A stretch of 64,000 bases of DNA. It comes from Reichenbachiella faecimaris. Lineage in GTDB: Bacteria > Bacteroidota > Bacteroidia > Cytophagales > Cyclobacteriaceae. The notes beneath the pieces are model-generated. The model was not told the DNA's origin and made no database searches. It saw only the letters and a list, made by a program, of their open reading frames with translations. Position 1 is the first letter of the stretch; each line of letters opens with the position of its first letter. The position numbers and the translations under genes are program-made. The DNA is taken from the NCBI RefSeq assembly GCF_900176375.1, contig NZ_FWYF01000003.1, positions 682,001-746,000 of the forward strand, written 5' to 3'. This document shows, piece by piece, positions 33,690 through 42,595 of the stretch.

Positions 33690-33966
33690 AAGGTATTTAC
33701 TAAAATTTTATACTTCATCCGCCAGGTGTACTATAATAAACTATGACATTGTTCTAGTGCATAGGGCGGGCTTAACCTTTATACCGTTTTTGGGTGTTGT
33801 AATGTTTTGGGGATTCAAAGTAAGTCATAAAAAACTAAAATTTCATTAATAATATGCTTGAATTCTGTGATTTCATCTACTCAATGTGTCTAATCTTTTA
33901 AAATTTCATATTTTAATCACTTACCGTTCATTTTTGATTTATTTAGCCAATCCTAGTGGATGAAAT

Positions 33967-35274
33967 ATGACCAGAAAGAAAATCCTTGTTGTCACCTATT
34001 ATTGGCCGCCTAGCGGTGGTGGTGGTGTTCAGCGTTGGCTCAAGTTTGTGAAGTACCTACCACAATTCGGATGGGAACCTATCGTATTTACTCCTGAGAG
34101 CCCAGAGTTTGATTTGAAAGATGATTCTTTGGACAAGGATATTAGCCCAGACTTGGAAGTACTCAAGTTTCCCATTTGGGAGCCATTTGGTTTATACAAG
34201 AAACTTTTTAAAAAGAAAGAGAAACTCAAGCAGGGTATTGTGATTGAAAAGGCAAAAATGTCTTTGGTAGATAAACTGAGTGTTTGGATACGGGCAAATT
34301 TGTTTATTCCTGATCCGCGCCGTTTTTGGGTGAAGCCGTCTGTCAAATTTCTATCTTCTTATATAGAAGAACAAAACATCGACGTGGTAGTCACTACAGG
34401 GCCACCTCATAGCATGCATTTGATTGGGCTGGGTTTGAAAAATAAATGTAAAGTGAAATGGGTGGCCGATTTCAGAGACCCTTGGTCTGACTGGGATTTA
34501 TTGGATAAACTGGGTGTGAAGGGTATCGCCAGACGAATGCATCAAAAACTGGAAAGGAAGGTTTTGGCAAATGCAGATCATGTACTTACAGCAAGTCAGG
34601 GAATCAAAAAATCTTTATTAGAAAAGAATAGTAAAAGTACTATTTCCGTAATTACCAATGGATTTGATCCAGATGATTATGTAAGCGCAACGTCAGACAA
34701 CACACAGACTAAATTTAGAATCACCCATTTAGGCCTACTTAATGAGCTGAGAAATCCTGCAGTTCTTTGGGACTGCCTTGAAGAATTGTGCGTGGAAATC
34801 CCACACTTTCAAGATGATTTAGAACTTCTGTTGGCTGGTATGGTAAGCGAATCAATTTTGGTGCGGCTTCAATCGTCAGCAGTACTTAGCGCCAGATTTA
34901 CTCATTTGGATTATATCTCACATCGAGAAGTGTTTAATTATTACAGGGATTCCAATATCCTCTTACTTTTACTCAACCCCAAGGATGAAGAGCAGTTGAT
35001 TATTCCAGGTAAACTTTTTGAATATCTCCTTATTAAAAAACCAATATTGGCTATTGGTAAAAAGAAAAGCGAAGTGAATGATATATTACAGTCCACTGAA
35101 GCAGGTGAAGTTTTTGAAATGGAGGAGAGGCAACAAATCAAAGGTATGATATTCGAGAATTATACTCGATTCCAATCAGGGATTTCAGAAGTGAAAACCA
35201 AACAAACCGATCAGTTTTCGAGAAAACACTTAACCAATCAATTGTCTGAGAAGCTCAATGAATTGATTGGTTGA
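33967..35274 (+). CDS. Glycosyltransferase, GT4-like
   Basis: 435 residues. Begins KKILVVTYYWPPSGGGGVQRW, the GT-B type start of GT4 enzymes, followed by VTTGPPHSMHLIGLGL, WVADFRDPWSDWD, LTASQGIKKSLL and VITNGFDPDDY; the C-terminal half has LTHLG-like and IPGKLFEYLLIKKPILAIG. Probably acts on a surface polysaccharide or glycolipid; no polysaccharide cluster is adjacent. Confidence 0.85.
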   Translation: MTRKKILVVTYYWPPSGGGGVQRWLKFVKYLPQFGWEPIVFTPESPEFDLKDDSLDKDISPDLEVLKFPIWEPFGLYKKLFKKKEKLKQGIVIEKAKMSLVDKLSVWIRANLFIPDPRRFWVKPSVKFLSSYIEEQNIDVVVTTGPPHSMHLIGLGLKNKCKVKWVADFRDPWSDWDLLDKLGVKGIARRMHQKLERKVLANADHVLTASQGIKKSLLEKNSKSTISVITNGFDPDDYVSATSDNTQTKFRITHLGLLNELRNPAVLWDCLEELCVEIPHFQDDLELLLAGMVSESILVRLQSSAVLSARFTHLDYISHREVFNYYRDSNILLLLLNPKDEEQLIIPGKLFEYLLIKKPILAIGKKKSEVNDILQSTEAGEVFEMEERQQIKGMIFENYTRFQSGISEVKTKQTDQFSRKHLTNQLSEKLNELIG

Positions 35275-35357
35275 ACTAATATAATTACACCACCTAACCA
35301 AAATTTTTAGTGATTGACTTAAATTGTAAGCTTTTACCGAAAGGTGAACTGAGGATT

Positions 35358-37445
35358 ATGAGAAATGTCGTAAGATTTTATTGTTTCATTTGCCTTATGC
35401 TAGCAGGATGGCCCATTCTTGCTAGTGAAGAAGTGAAAACTCAGACTTCGAGTCAGGCGGATCAATACTTAGATCAATCTTTTCTGACTAATGATTCAGA
35501 CTCTATTCTGTTTTTTCTCGATTTAGCTGTCTTCCATGCACAACAAGAACAAAACACGGATGCGCTTGTTGAATCTTTGATCGAAAAGGGATTAGAGTTT
35601 GTACGCAGACAGCATGGTGATAGTAGTGCATATTATTTTAAAGCGGCTATCAAAGCAGGAGAGTCCCCCGACTTATCCAATAAAATACGCGCTAAACTTC
35701 ACCATCAATATGGCAACTACATTGGGAATCAAAATGAGTACTTTAAAGCATTGAGCCATCTGGATTCAGCTGGTCAATTGTACTTGGGAGAATCTGATTC
35801 AAGCTCATACGCTGATATGTGTTCTCTTCAGGGTGCATTACACGATAATAATGGAAATCTAGGCAAGGCGCTTAGAATGTATTTGAAAGCGTCCAAGATT
35901 TATGAGTCCACCAATGATAGTAGCCTTTATGCGGGAGTGATAAACAATGTGGCTATTGTGTACAAAAAGCTTGGAGATATTGAAGGAGCTTTGGAGTATT
36001 ATGACCGTAGTATAGACTGGAATGCTAGTCTTGATGATGAGGTAGGTATGGCCATTGCATTATTAAACAGGGGGATGTTGTATAAGGATTTGAAGCGATA
36101 TGATGAGGCATTGCAAGGGGTGAGAGCAGGTTTGCGAGCGTTCGAAAAAAATAAAATGAGTTATGCCATAGCTATTGCTCATCATAATTTATCTGAAATT
36201 CATTTGAATATAAACAATTTGGATTCGGTCTTGTATCATGTGGATCAATCAGACGTCATAGCAATTGATTTGCAGTATTGGGGCGTTGTGGTGAGTAATC
36301 AGATTGTTTTGGCCAAAGCACTTAAAAGTATGGGACGTGCCGATATTTCTAACAAGTCCGCTTTGAGAGCGTATGAGCTAGCTTCAAATCATGGCTTCCT
36401 AGAAAAGTTAGAAGAACTAACAGACTTATTGGCTCAGAACTATGAAACCCTCAATAATCACGAATTAGCACTCCGATATTATAAGGAGCATAAACTACTC
36501 AAGGACAGTATATTGAGCAACGAATCTCAAGAACAAATCAATCGATTGCGCACAGAATATGATTTGGAGCAAAAAGAAGAAGATATCAAAGATCTTGAGA
36601 CGATCAATAATTATCAACGCTCTCTGGCTGAGAAGGAGCATAAGATTAGTCAATTCCTGACTGTTGGGATATTTCTTTCACTACTTGTCGTTGCCTTGTT
36701 CTTCTATCTCTACAGAAGACAGAAGGATTTCTCTATGATCCTCTCAGATCAAAAAACTCAGTTGACGGGACTTAATAAGGAAAAAGACGATCTTATCGCG
36801 ATGGTGGCGCATGACTTGCGTAGCCCTTTGAATAACATCAAAGGATTGCTGGCCATCATAAAAGGGGCAGAGGTGAGCGAACAAGAGCGCATGATTGAGC
36901 TAGCCAATCAGTCCACTGATGTGCTGAGAGAAAGAATCAATCAAATTTTAGATGTTGAGGCGATCAACGTTGGAAAAATCAATCTGAAAGTAACCAATGT
37001 AAATGTGTCAGAGATTTTAACCAAATTGGTTCATCATATCACGCCTGAAGCGGAGAACAAGCAGATATCATTCTTTGCCAATTCCAGCAAAGACTTGTAC
37101 TGCAAGGCCGACGAAAATTACTTACTTCAGGTGCTTGAAAACCTCTGCACCAACGCCATAAAGTTCTCCAAGCAGCATTCAGAGATTTTTGTGAAGGTAA
37201 TTGAACAAGGAAACCATTTAAGGTTTTCTGTTCAGGATCAGGGACAAGGCATCCCTAAATCTGAGATTAAAGAGCTATTCGCCAGATACGCTAAGATTTC
37301 AATTCGGCCAACTGAAAATGAAACATCCACTGGACTGGGATTGCCAATCGTAAAAAAATATGTAGAAGCCATGAAGGGAAAAGTATGGTGTGAAAGTGAG
37401 GTAGGAGTTGGGAGTACTTTTTTCATTGACCTGCCCAAGGCATAA
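35358..37445 (+). CDS. TPR-containing sensor histidine kinase
   Basis: 695 residues from ATG 35358, which begins a signal sequence (MRNVVRFYCFICLMLAGWPILA); an upstream GTG (35310) is in frame but adds a charged stretch. Periplasmic TPR repeats (LGKALRMYLKASKIYE; IEGALEYYDRSIDWN), coiled coil, membrane helix FLTVGIFLSLLVVALFFYLY, HisKA with MVAHDLRSPLNN (His485), then HATPase with NLCTNAIKFS, DQGQGIP and TGLGLPIVKKY. No response regulator next to it. Confidence 0.9.
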   Translation: MRNVVRFYCFICLMLAGWPILASEEVKTQTSSQADQYLDQSFLTNDSDSILFFLDLAVFHAQQEQNTDALVESLIEKGLEFVRRQHGDSSAYYFKAAIKAGESPDLSNKIRAKLHHQYGNYIGNQNEYFKALSHLDSAGQLYLGESDSSSYADMCSLQGALHDNNGNLGKALRMYLKASKIYESTNDSSLYAGVINNVAIVYKKLGDIEGALEYYDRSIDWNASLDDEVGMAIALLNRGMLYKDLKRYDEALQGVRAGLRAFEKNKMSYAIAIAHHNLSEIHLNINNLDSVLYHVDQSDVIAIDLQYWGVVVSNQIVLAKALKSMGRADISNKSALRAYELASNHGFLEKLEELTDLLAQNYETLNNHELALRYYKEHKLLKDSILSNESQEQINRLRTEYDLEQKEEDIKDLETINNYQRSLAEKEHKISQFLTVGIFLSLLVVALFFYLYRRQKDFSMILSDQKTQLTGLNKEKDDLIAMVAHDLRSPLNNIKGLLAIIKGAEVSEQERMIELANQSTDVLRERINQILDVEAINVGKINLKVTNVNVSEILTKLVHHITPEAENKQISFFANSSKDLYCKADENYLLQVLENLCTNAIKFSKQHSEIFVKVIEQGNHLRFSVQDQGQGIPKSEIKELFARYAKISIRPTENETSTGLGLPIVKKYVEAMKGKVWCESEVGVGSTFFIDLPKA

Positions 37446-37448
37446 ATG

Positions 37449-37486
37449 AAGAAAGGTCAGCCCAATTTTTGAGCTGACCTTTCTTC
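37449..37486. terminator. Bidirectional hairpin terminator
   Basis: 13-bp stem AAGAAAGGTCAGC with an 11-nt loop, between the convergent histidine kinase and ssb genes. Confidence 0.85.
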
Positions 37487-37501
37487 GAGGTTCAATATCA
37501 C

Positions 37502-37843
37502 TTATACTTCCTCTTTTTTGTTCAGCATAAGCATTTCACCTAAGTTGATTTCTGTGATGTATTTGGTTACCCCATCTTTTTCATACTTTCTGTTTACCAG
37601 CTTGCCTTGAATGGCGATTTCGCTTCCTTTTTTCAGATAGCCTTCGATCACCTCAGCTTTCTTCCCCCAGGCCACAATGTTGTGCCATTGCGTATCAGTC
37701 ACTTTCTCACCTTTATTATTGTAATAGGTTTCATTGGTGGCCATAGAGAAAGCAGTCATTTTCTTACCACTGTCGAAAGTCCTCAGTTCTGGATCGTTGC
37801 CTAATCTGCCAATTAATTGCACGTTGTTTTTTAAAGTAGTCAT
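37502..37843 (-). CDS. ssb: Single-stranded DNA-binding protein, short form
   Basis: 113 residues, an OB fold with NNVQLIGRLGNDPELR, WHNIVAWGKKAEVIEGYLKKGS and GKLVNRKYEKDGVTKY. It ends LMLNKKEEV, with no acidic tail or DDxIPF-type tip that recruits partners in housekeeping SSB. It may be a second, specialised copy. Confidence 0.92.
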   Translation of the reverse strand: MTTLKNNVQLIGRLGNDPELRTFDSGKKMTAFSMATNETYYNNKGEKVTDTQWHNIVAWGKKAEVIEGYLKKGSEIAIQGKLVNRKYEKDGVTKYITEINLGEMLMLNKKEEV

Positions 37844-38012
37844 AATTTTAAAAGTTAAGTTTTAATAATGTTTCACCTGATGGCAGATGAATTTGTCGAT
37901 TGACATGGCAAATATGAAAATGGCGAACCACAGAAGTCGGTTAATAAGTGCTTGTAACCGTTTGTAGTCGTTTATTATTGGATATCTTTCAGTATTTCAG
38001 TACTTTAAAAAA

Positions 38013-38381
38013 ATGAAGGAAAATACCGACCAACGCCTTTGTGCAGAATGTGAGCGCCCACTTTTTGGCAGGACAGATAAGAAATTTTGTTCGGATGCCT
38101 GTCGAAATGCTTACAATAATAGAGTCAATGCAGACGCTACCAATTTTGTAAGAAATGTAAATAACGCATTGCGAAAGAATCGTAGAATTCTTTTAGAGTT
38201 GAATGTAGGCGACCATGCAAGCGTGCATCGCGACCAACTCCTCCGTGCTGGTTTCGATTTTGATTATCATACCAATACACGTGAGACAAAATCGGGCGAA
38301 ATGTTTTATTACTGCTATGATCAGGGGTATCAGGTACTAGAAGATGGCCACGTGCTTTTGCTTGTTAAGCCAGAGGATTAA
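38013..38381 (+). CDS. Zinc-ribbon protein of unknown function
   Basis: 122 residues. N-terminal Cys4 zinc-binding site (CAECERPLFGRTDKKFCSDAC), as in small ribbon proteins of Bacteroidota, then a helical/strand domain ending GYQVLEDGHVLLLVKP. Stop codon overlaps by 3 nt that of the convergent gene on the - strand. Role unknown. Confidence 0.75.
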   Translation: MKENTDQRLCAECERPLFGRTDKKFCSDACRNAYNNRVNADATNFVRNVNNALRKNRRILLELNVGDHASVHRDQLLRAGFDFDYHTNTRETKSGEMFYYCYDQGYQVLEDGHVLLLVKPED

Positions 38382-39172
38382 AAAGTAACAGACTGTCCAG
38401 GTTGATCAAAAATAATTGCATTTGGCAGGAAGTTTTTGATCTTAGCTAGCGACTGTGGATTATAGTTGTCTGGCACATGTACGGCTACTACTTTTTTGGC
38501 GGCTATGTGTTGTTTTACAAATTCAGCACCATAAAAATTGGTCATATACCAAAACGGAACAAAAGCAATATCTATCTCTTCAAAATCTAATTTCAATTCT
38601 TCAAATCTATCTGTATCCATATCTGCATCTCCAAGGTGCAATATTTTTTTACCATTGATTTCAATCAGATAAATCAAGTCCTGCACTTTAGCATTGCTCT
38701 TGCCCGCATGCCTTGAATAAGCTGCCTTTACAGTGAGCCCTTCTTGAGTATAAGTTTTCCACGATCTAGACAGTGGAAAGGTTAATGTACGATCATGAAT
38801 ACTTTCGAAATTGACCATCACGGCTTCAATGGAGTCCACGACCTGAGGCGTAGCCAGACAATTCAATTTCTTATTGGTAAACAGCAGTTTTCCAATTTGT
38901 TGTGGGCTAAAGTGATCAGGATGAGCATGTGTGGCCAGTGCTAGTGAAAGATTGTTGTATGGAGGCCTTTCTGCAACCATGGCATCCAACTGGGCACTTT
39001 CAGGAGTTAGAAATCTTCCTTTGCCATCAGTAAAAAAAGCATCAATCAATATCTTGCTACTACCGGACTGAATCAGCACGCCACTGTTGGCAATATATGT
39101 AGCTTTTTGACTGAAGACTGAAAATGAAAAAATGAAAAGAAATGCTAGGAATGTGCTTCTCAAATACCGCAT
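38378..39172 (-). CDS. Exported metallo-beta-lactamase-fold hydrolase (paralogue 1)
   Basis: 264 residues, signal peptide ending SVFSQ. MBL metal motif THAHPDHFSP, later His in SRHAGKSN, Asp in HLGDADMD and final VVAVHVP. Layout matches UlaG/YycJ-like Zn-dependent hydrolases. About 40-50% similar by eye to the next gene on the same strand, a tandem duplication. Substrate unknown. Confidence 0.85.
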   Translation of the reverse strand: MRYLRSTFLAFLFIFSFSVFSQKATYIANSGVLIQSGSSKILIDAFFTDGKGRFLTPESAQLDAMVAERPPYNNLSLALATHAHPDHFSPQQIGKLLFTNKKLNCLATPQVVDSIEAVMVNFESIHDRTLTFPLSRSWKTYTQEGLTVKAAYSRHAGKSNAKVQDLIYLIEINGKKILHLGDADMDTDRFEELKLDFEEIDIAFVPFWYMTNFYGAEFVKQHIAAKKVVAVHVPDNYNPQSLAKIKNFLPNAIIFDQPGQSVTF

Positions 39173-39262
39173 GCACTAATTAAGTTTATTTAACATTAGT
39201 TGTTAGTATGACAAATTTAATAGAATTCAGAATCTTAAAAACTCCAGTGAGTATCAGATACG

Positions 39263-40054
39263 TTAAAATTCTACACTTTCGCCTTCTTCCATGAATACAA
39301 CGGCGTTAGGGAAGTTTTCCCTAATTTTTTGCAAAGATTTTGGATCTCCCACTTTTGGATAGTGAATAGCAATCAGTTTATTTGGCTTGATTTGGTTTTT
39401 GATAATGTCGATCCCAGGGGAGTAGGCCAAATACCAATAGGGAATTAAGGCAACATCAATTGGAGGCTTAGACATCTGTAATTGTGAAAAGTGAGATGGG
39501 TCCATTTCCGAATCCCCTAAGTGCAATATTTTTTTGCCATCTACATGGATGAGATAGATTTGATTGTCGACTTTATAGTTTTGTTGGCCACCATGGCGTA
39601 CATAAGCAGTCTGGATGCTGACACCTTTTAAGAACAATGATTGCCATCCCATTTTTGATATTATACCATTTAGTCTTGGGTTCAATGTTTCAATATTTCT
39701 GTTGCTTTTAGCTATTGAATCTATGGCTTGATTAGGGCAGATGAGTTCAGTCTCACTGTGAGACTTTAAAAATCTATAGACCATTTCAGGATTGAAATGA
39801 TCCAAATGTGCGTGAGTGACCAAGAGAAGATCCACTACTTGAAAAGGAGACTCTTTGGCATTCAACTGCCTGATTGTTTGTTCGCTGGGCGAACTGTAGT
39901 CTTTATAGTAATCATCAAAAATGGCATCAATCAAAATACTTTTACTCGTGGACTGAATAAGAATTCCTTCGTTGGCGATATAATTGATAGTGTGCTGTGC
40001 GAAGGCAGGAATAAACTTTCCAAGAAGAATGATCAGAAAAATGATACGATTCAT
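39263..40054 (-). CDS. Exported metallo-beta-lactamase-fold hydrolase (paralogue 2)
   Basis: 263 residues, signal peptide ending AFAQ. Metal motif THAHLDHFNP, RHGGQQN, HLGDSEMD, LIAIHYP. First of the tandem pair on this strand, 90 bp upstream of its paralogue. Substrate unknown. Confidence 0.85.
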   Translation of the reverse strand: MNRIIFLIILLGKFIPAFAQHTINYIANEGILIQSTSKSILIDAIFDDYYKDYSSPSEQTIRQLNAKESPFQVVDLLLVTHAHLDHFNPEMVYRFLKSHSETELICPNQAIDSIAKSNRNIETLNPRLNGIISKMGWQSLFLKGVSIQTAYVRHGGQQNYKVDNQIYLIHVDGKKILHLGDSEMDPSHFSQLQMSKPPIDVALIPYWYLAYSPGIDIIKNQIKPNKLIAIHYPKVGDPKSLQKIRENFPNAVVFMEEGESVEF

Positions 40055-40108
40055 AGTATTGGGTTTGATAATTGAAAAAGTAATTTAGTTAAACTGCGCA
40101 AAGTATTA

Positions 40109-40140
40109 TTTGTAATAAGTCTAAATAAGAACTAGCTTTG
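40109..40140 (+). promoter_or_regulatory. Bacteroidota-type promoter with overlapping possible iron operator
   Basis: TTTG (40109-40112), 20 bp, then TAGCTTTG (40133-40140), a match to TTTG-N20-TAnnTTTG. Between the boxes lies AGTCTAAATAAGAACT (40118-40133), much like the palindrome before ferritin. A repressor bound there would block the promoter. Confidence 0.6.
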
Positions 40141-40144
40141 CATC

Positions 40145-40480
40145 GTGATCCACGAGATATATCATACAACAAACGGTAAAATTCTTCAAAACGATAGAGA
40201 CAATCGTTTTTACCTTGAGTACAAGGGGAAGGAATATCGTATGGCAGTTTGTGCATTGATTGCTTTCAAGGCCAAGTTGGATCAGTTGAATGTGGAAGAA
40301 ATGCTCCTAAGTGATGCCTCCTTCAGCGCCATTGAAATCATCCCACTTTGCAACAAGGAGCATCTTTTGGTATTGACCTTGGATGAAATCATTGAAATGA
40401 AAGACCTTATCCCAGGCACTTTAGTGATGCTGGAACTCAACAGTATCGTACAACAACGCCTCGTTCGAGCGTTGGTTTAG
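40145..40480 (+). CDS. Hypothetical cytoplasmic protein, possibly iron-regulated
   Basis: 111 residues with GTG start 5 bp after the -7 box; transcription would begin at or just after the start codon, so the message may be leaderless, or translation may begin later (ATG 40241). Predicted alpha/beta fold: RFYLEYKGKEYRMAVCALIAFKAKLDQLNVEEM, LLVLTLDEIIEMKDLIPGTLVMLELN. No known motif. The gene precedes ferritin and shares its operator-like motif. Confidence 0.6.
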   Translation: MIHEIYHTTNGKILQNDRDNRFYLEYKGKEYRMAVCALIAFKAKLDQLNVEEMLLSDASFSAIEIIPLCNKEHLLVLTLDEIIEMKDLIPGTLVMLELNSIVQQRLVRALV

Positions 40481-40496
40481 CCAAATATCTTCTGTA

Positions 40497-40519
40497 AGTC
40501 TAAATTAGACTAGTTCTAA
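40497..40519. promoter_or_regulatory. Palindromic operator-like motif upstream of ferritin
   Basis: AGTCTAA-A-TTAGACT (40497-40511) is a perfect 7-1-7 inverted repeat; overlapping it, TTAGA-ctagt-TCTAA (40505-40519). TTAGA/TCTAA arms recall Fur-type sites in Bacteroidota (recall only). Same words precede the gene at 40145. Confidence 0.5.
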
Positions 40520-40638
40520 ATTCCGATTTGTCAGAACTATTTTCACTTCATTTAGTTACCTATAGTATATATTTATATTGAATAAGGGTAGAAATTGGCA
40601 TTTCAAGTTCAACCCTTATAAACATAAAATACGTGGAC

Positions 40639-41166
40639 ATGAAAGATCTAATGAGACAAAAAGTAGCTATTCAAGACAGTGTCATGAGTATGCTCAATAA
40701 GCAAGTGAAGTTGGAAGCACAATCATCTGCAGCCTATTTGGCCATGGCGGCATGGTGTGACCAGCATGGGTATGATCATAGTGCTCAGTTTTTTTACGAA
40801 CAAAGCAATGAAGAGAGAGGCCACATGCTCAAGTTGTTTCACTATGTCAGTGATATGGGAGGACAGCCCATGGTGGCAACAGTAGATGCACCACAGAATG
40901 AATTCAGCTCATTGAGAGAAGTTTTTGAGTTGGCATTAGAAAGCGAAATCAACGTAACAGAATCCATAAATCAAATCGTAGCTGCTTGCAGAAAAGCGAA
41001 TGATTTTGCCACTGAAAACTTCATGCAATGGTTTGTGAAGGAGCAAGTAGAGGAGGAATTTGTGGCTAGAAGAGCGTTAGAGTTCTTCGACATGTTAGGA
41101 GAAGACCCTGCGTCATTGTTGCTCATCGACGAGCGAATTTTGAAAATAAAATACACAGAGGAGTAA
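40639..41166 (+). CDS. Ferritin
   Basis: 175 residues from ATG 40639 (GTG 40633 would add two). Four-helix ferritin with ferroxidase residues in place: LEAQSSAAYLAMAAWCDQHGYDHSAQFFYEQSNEERGHM (Glu, ExxH), later ALESEINVTE and QWFVKEQVEEE. Stores iron in the cytoplasm. A palindrome 120 bp upstream may bind an iron regulator. Confidence 0.94.
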   Translation: MKDLMRQKVAIQDSVMSMLNKQVKLEAQSSAAYLAMAAWCDQHGYDHSAQFFYEQSNEERGHMLKLFHYVSDMGGQPMVATVDAPQNEFSSLREVFELALESEINVTESINQIVAACRKANDFATENFMQWFVKEQVEEEFVARRALEFFDMLGEDPASLLLIDERILKIKYTEE

Positions 41167-41189
41167 AAGATATTCCCCTTAATAAAGGT

Positions 41190-41228
41190 AAACCCAGCTT
41201 GGAAATCCAGGCTGGGTTTTATTTTTAT
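41190..41228 (+). terminator. Terminator of ferritin gene
   Basis: Stem AAACCCAGC / GCTGGGTTT with an inner TGGA/TCCA pair, followed by TTTATTTTTATT. Confidence 0.88.
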
Positions 41229-41267
41229 TAAACCTTAAATAGTAAAAACTGATGGTGATTTTTTCTC

Positions 41268-41828
41268 CTACTCCAAAGTCATCAAATTATAGTAATTGAA
41301 CAACTTGATCATATCCTCTTCATTAGTGAGTACCAGTTTATGCTCTTTGATATAACGAGATATTTCCCTTTGGAAGCCATTGTCAAGCTGCCTAAGCATC
41401 TCATTCTTCTCCGCGCTAAGAGAATAGACCTGATTGTCGATAAGAATAAAGAATGGAGGATATTCCATCTCTTCATAAGCGCTGAAGTTCAAACCCTCGC
41501 GATAAAGCAATGTAGCTTGTCCTTCTGCCAATATTTTAAATAAATATTGTTTTTGATTGAGTCCGAATGATCCAGAGTGGTACAATTCTACATCACCCGT
41601 AGCATGGTCTATTACAGCAACTTTGTCGATTTGACTAGAAGGGTAATGCATAATGTCATTCCCCGATCTGATGATGGCATCTTCATAGACAAGGTTGATG
41701 TCTGTATCACCAAAAATTGTTTTACCATGACTGATGATATACTCATCTTTGTCACGTACCATTTTGTTTGAATCACCCTTAGCCATCTGAAAGGATAGTA
41801 AGGTAAGAATAAGAGTAACTGATTTCAT
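41268..41828 (-). CDS. Exported hypothetical protein
   Basis: 186 residues from ATG 41828, which begins a signal peptide (MKSVTLILTLLSFQMAKG); an upstream TTG (41855) is in frame. Body: DEYIISHGKTIFGDTDINLVYEDAIIR, HYPSSQIDKVAVID, YLFKILAEGQATLLYREGLNF, FFILIDNQVYSLS and a basic C-terminal helix. Many Bacteroidota carry similar exported proteins with an uncharacterised beta domain; no role assigned. Confidence 0.65.
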   Translation of the reverse strand: MKSVTLILTLLSFQMAKGDSNKMVRDKDEYIISHGKTIFGDTDINLVYEDAIIRSGNDIMHYPSSQIDKVAVIDHATGDVELYHSGSFGLNQKQYLFKILAEGQATLLYREGLNFSAYEEMEYPPFFILIDNQVYSLSAEKNEMLRQLDNGFQREISRYIKEHKLVLTNEEDMIKLFNYYNLMTLE

Positions 41829-41910
41829 GAGCTGGTCGAATAGTGTTGTGCTCAAAATAACGTATTTTATTCTTGCAGTTCTACATCAACTAATAGACTT
41901 AATGATTTAA

Positions 41911-41934
41911 TAAACGGGCGGCGTAGCCCGTTTA
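41911..41934 (-). terminator. Hairpin downstream of the outer-membrane gene at 41990
   Basis: 9-bp stem TAAACGGGC / GCCCGTTTA, loop of 6; on the - strand it is followed by TTAAATC, a weak T-tract. Confidence 0.5.
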
Positions 41935-41989
41935 CCTTGGCGTTACAATGGTTTAACCAGGAAGTAACTTTAGAGTGGCTAAGTTTCTT

Positions 41990-42556
41990 TTAATTAAGTT
42001 GAAACATGATGCCTAAGTTGGCCACAAAATGTCCTTCTTCAGACATTTTGTGCCATTTAGCTTGGGTGTTGATGGCAACTTTTTCACTTAAAGGAAACAT
42101 TGCTCCCATTCCTAGATTGAAAGCATTGTCAGTTTCAGAATCTTTTTCAGTAAATCCAAATAAAGAAATTTCGGCAGTAACCTTTACATTTGAATAACCA
42201 AGAAGTCCATAAACTTGGACGGCGTCAGATAGAAAATAATACCTTAAATCAAAATCAATGGTACTGACCCAAACTTCAGCGTCAATAGTAAATCCATCCT
42301 CAGAGAATGTGGCATTTTGCTTAGCATACTGAGAATAGCCCAACGCCAGTCCAATATCTTCACCGACTAAATATTCGGCGCCGAGATTGAACCCCAATGC
42401 ACCTTTAGAATCGCTAAAGTCTTCTTCGACACCAAATTTTGAACCGTAGGTAAGGCCTCCGTTGACTCTAAAGGTTCCTTTTTCTTGTGCCTCAACTGTT
42501 TCTAGTGAGATTGTGATAAGCACTAAGCTTATGAGGGTGTATCTTTTGAATTTCAT
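41990..42556 (-). CDS. Small outer-membrane beta-barrel protein
   Basis: 188 residues, signal peptide ending VEAQ. Strands: FRVNGGLTYGSKFG, ALGFNLGAEYLVGEDIGLALGYSQY, STIDFDLRYYFLSDAVQVYGLLGYSNV, NAFNLGMGAMFPLS, GHFVANLGIMFQLN. Typical porin-like or OmpW-like small barrel. 39 bp from the DUF255 gene, on the same strand. Confidence 0.8.
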   Translation of the reverse strand: MKFKRYTLISLVLITISLETVEAQEKGTFRVNGGLTYGSKFGVEEDFSDSKGALGFNLGAEYLVGEDIGLALGYSQYAKQNATFSEDGFTIDAEVWVSTIDFDLRYYFLSDAVQVYGLLGYSNVKVTAEISLFGFTEKDSETDNAFNLGMGAMFPLSEKVAINTQAKWHKMSEEGHFVANLGIMFQLN

Positions 42557-42595
42557 ATTGGTTGATTTTTGTTCTTGTGTTAGGAATTTGATTGA

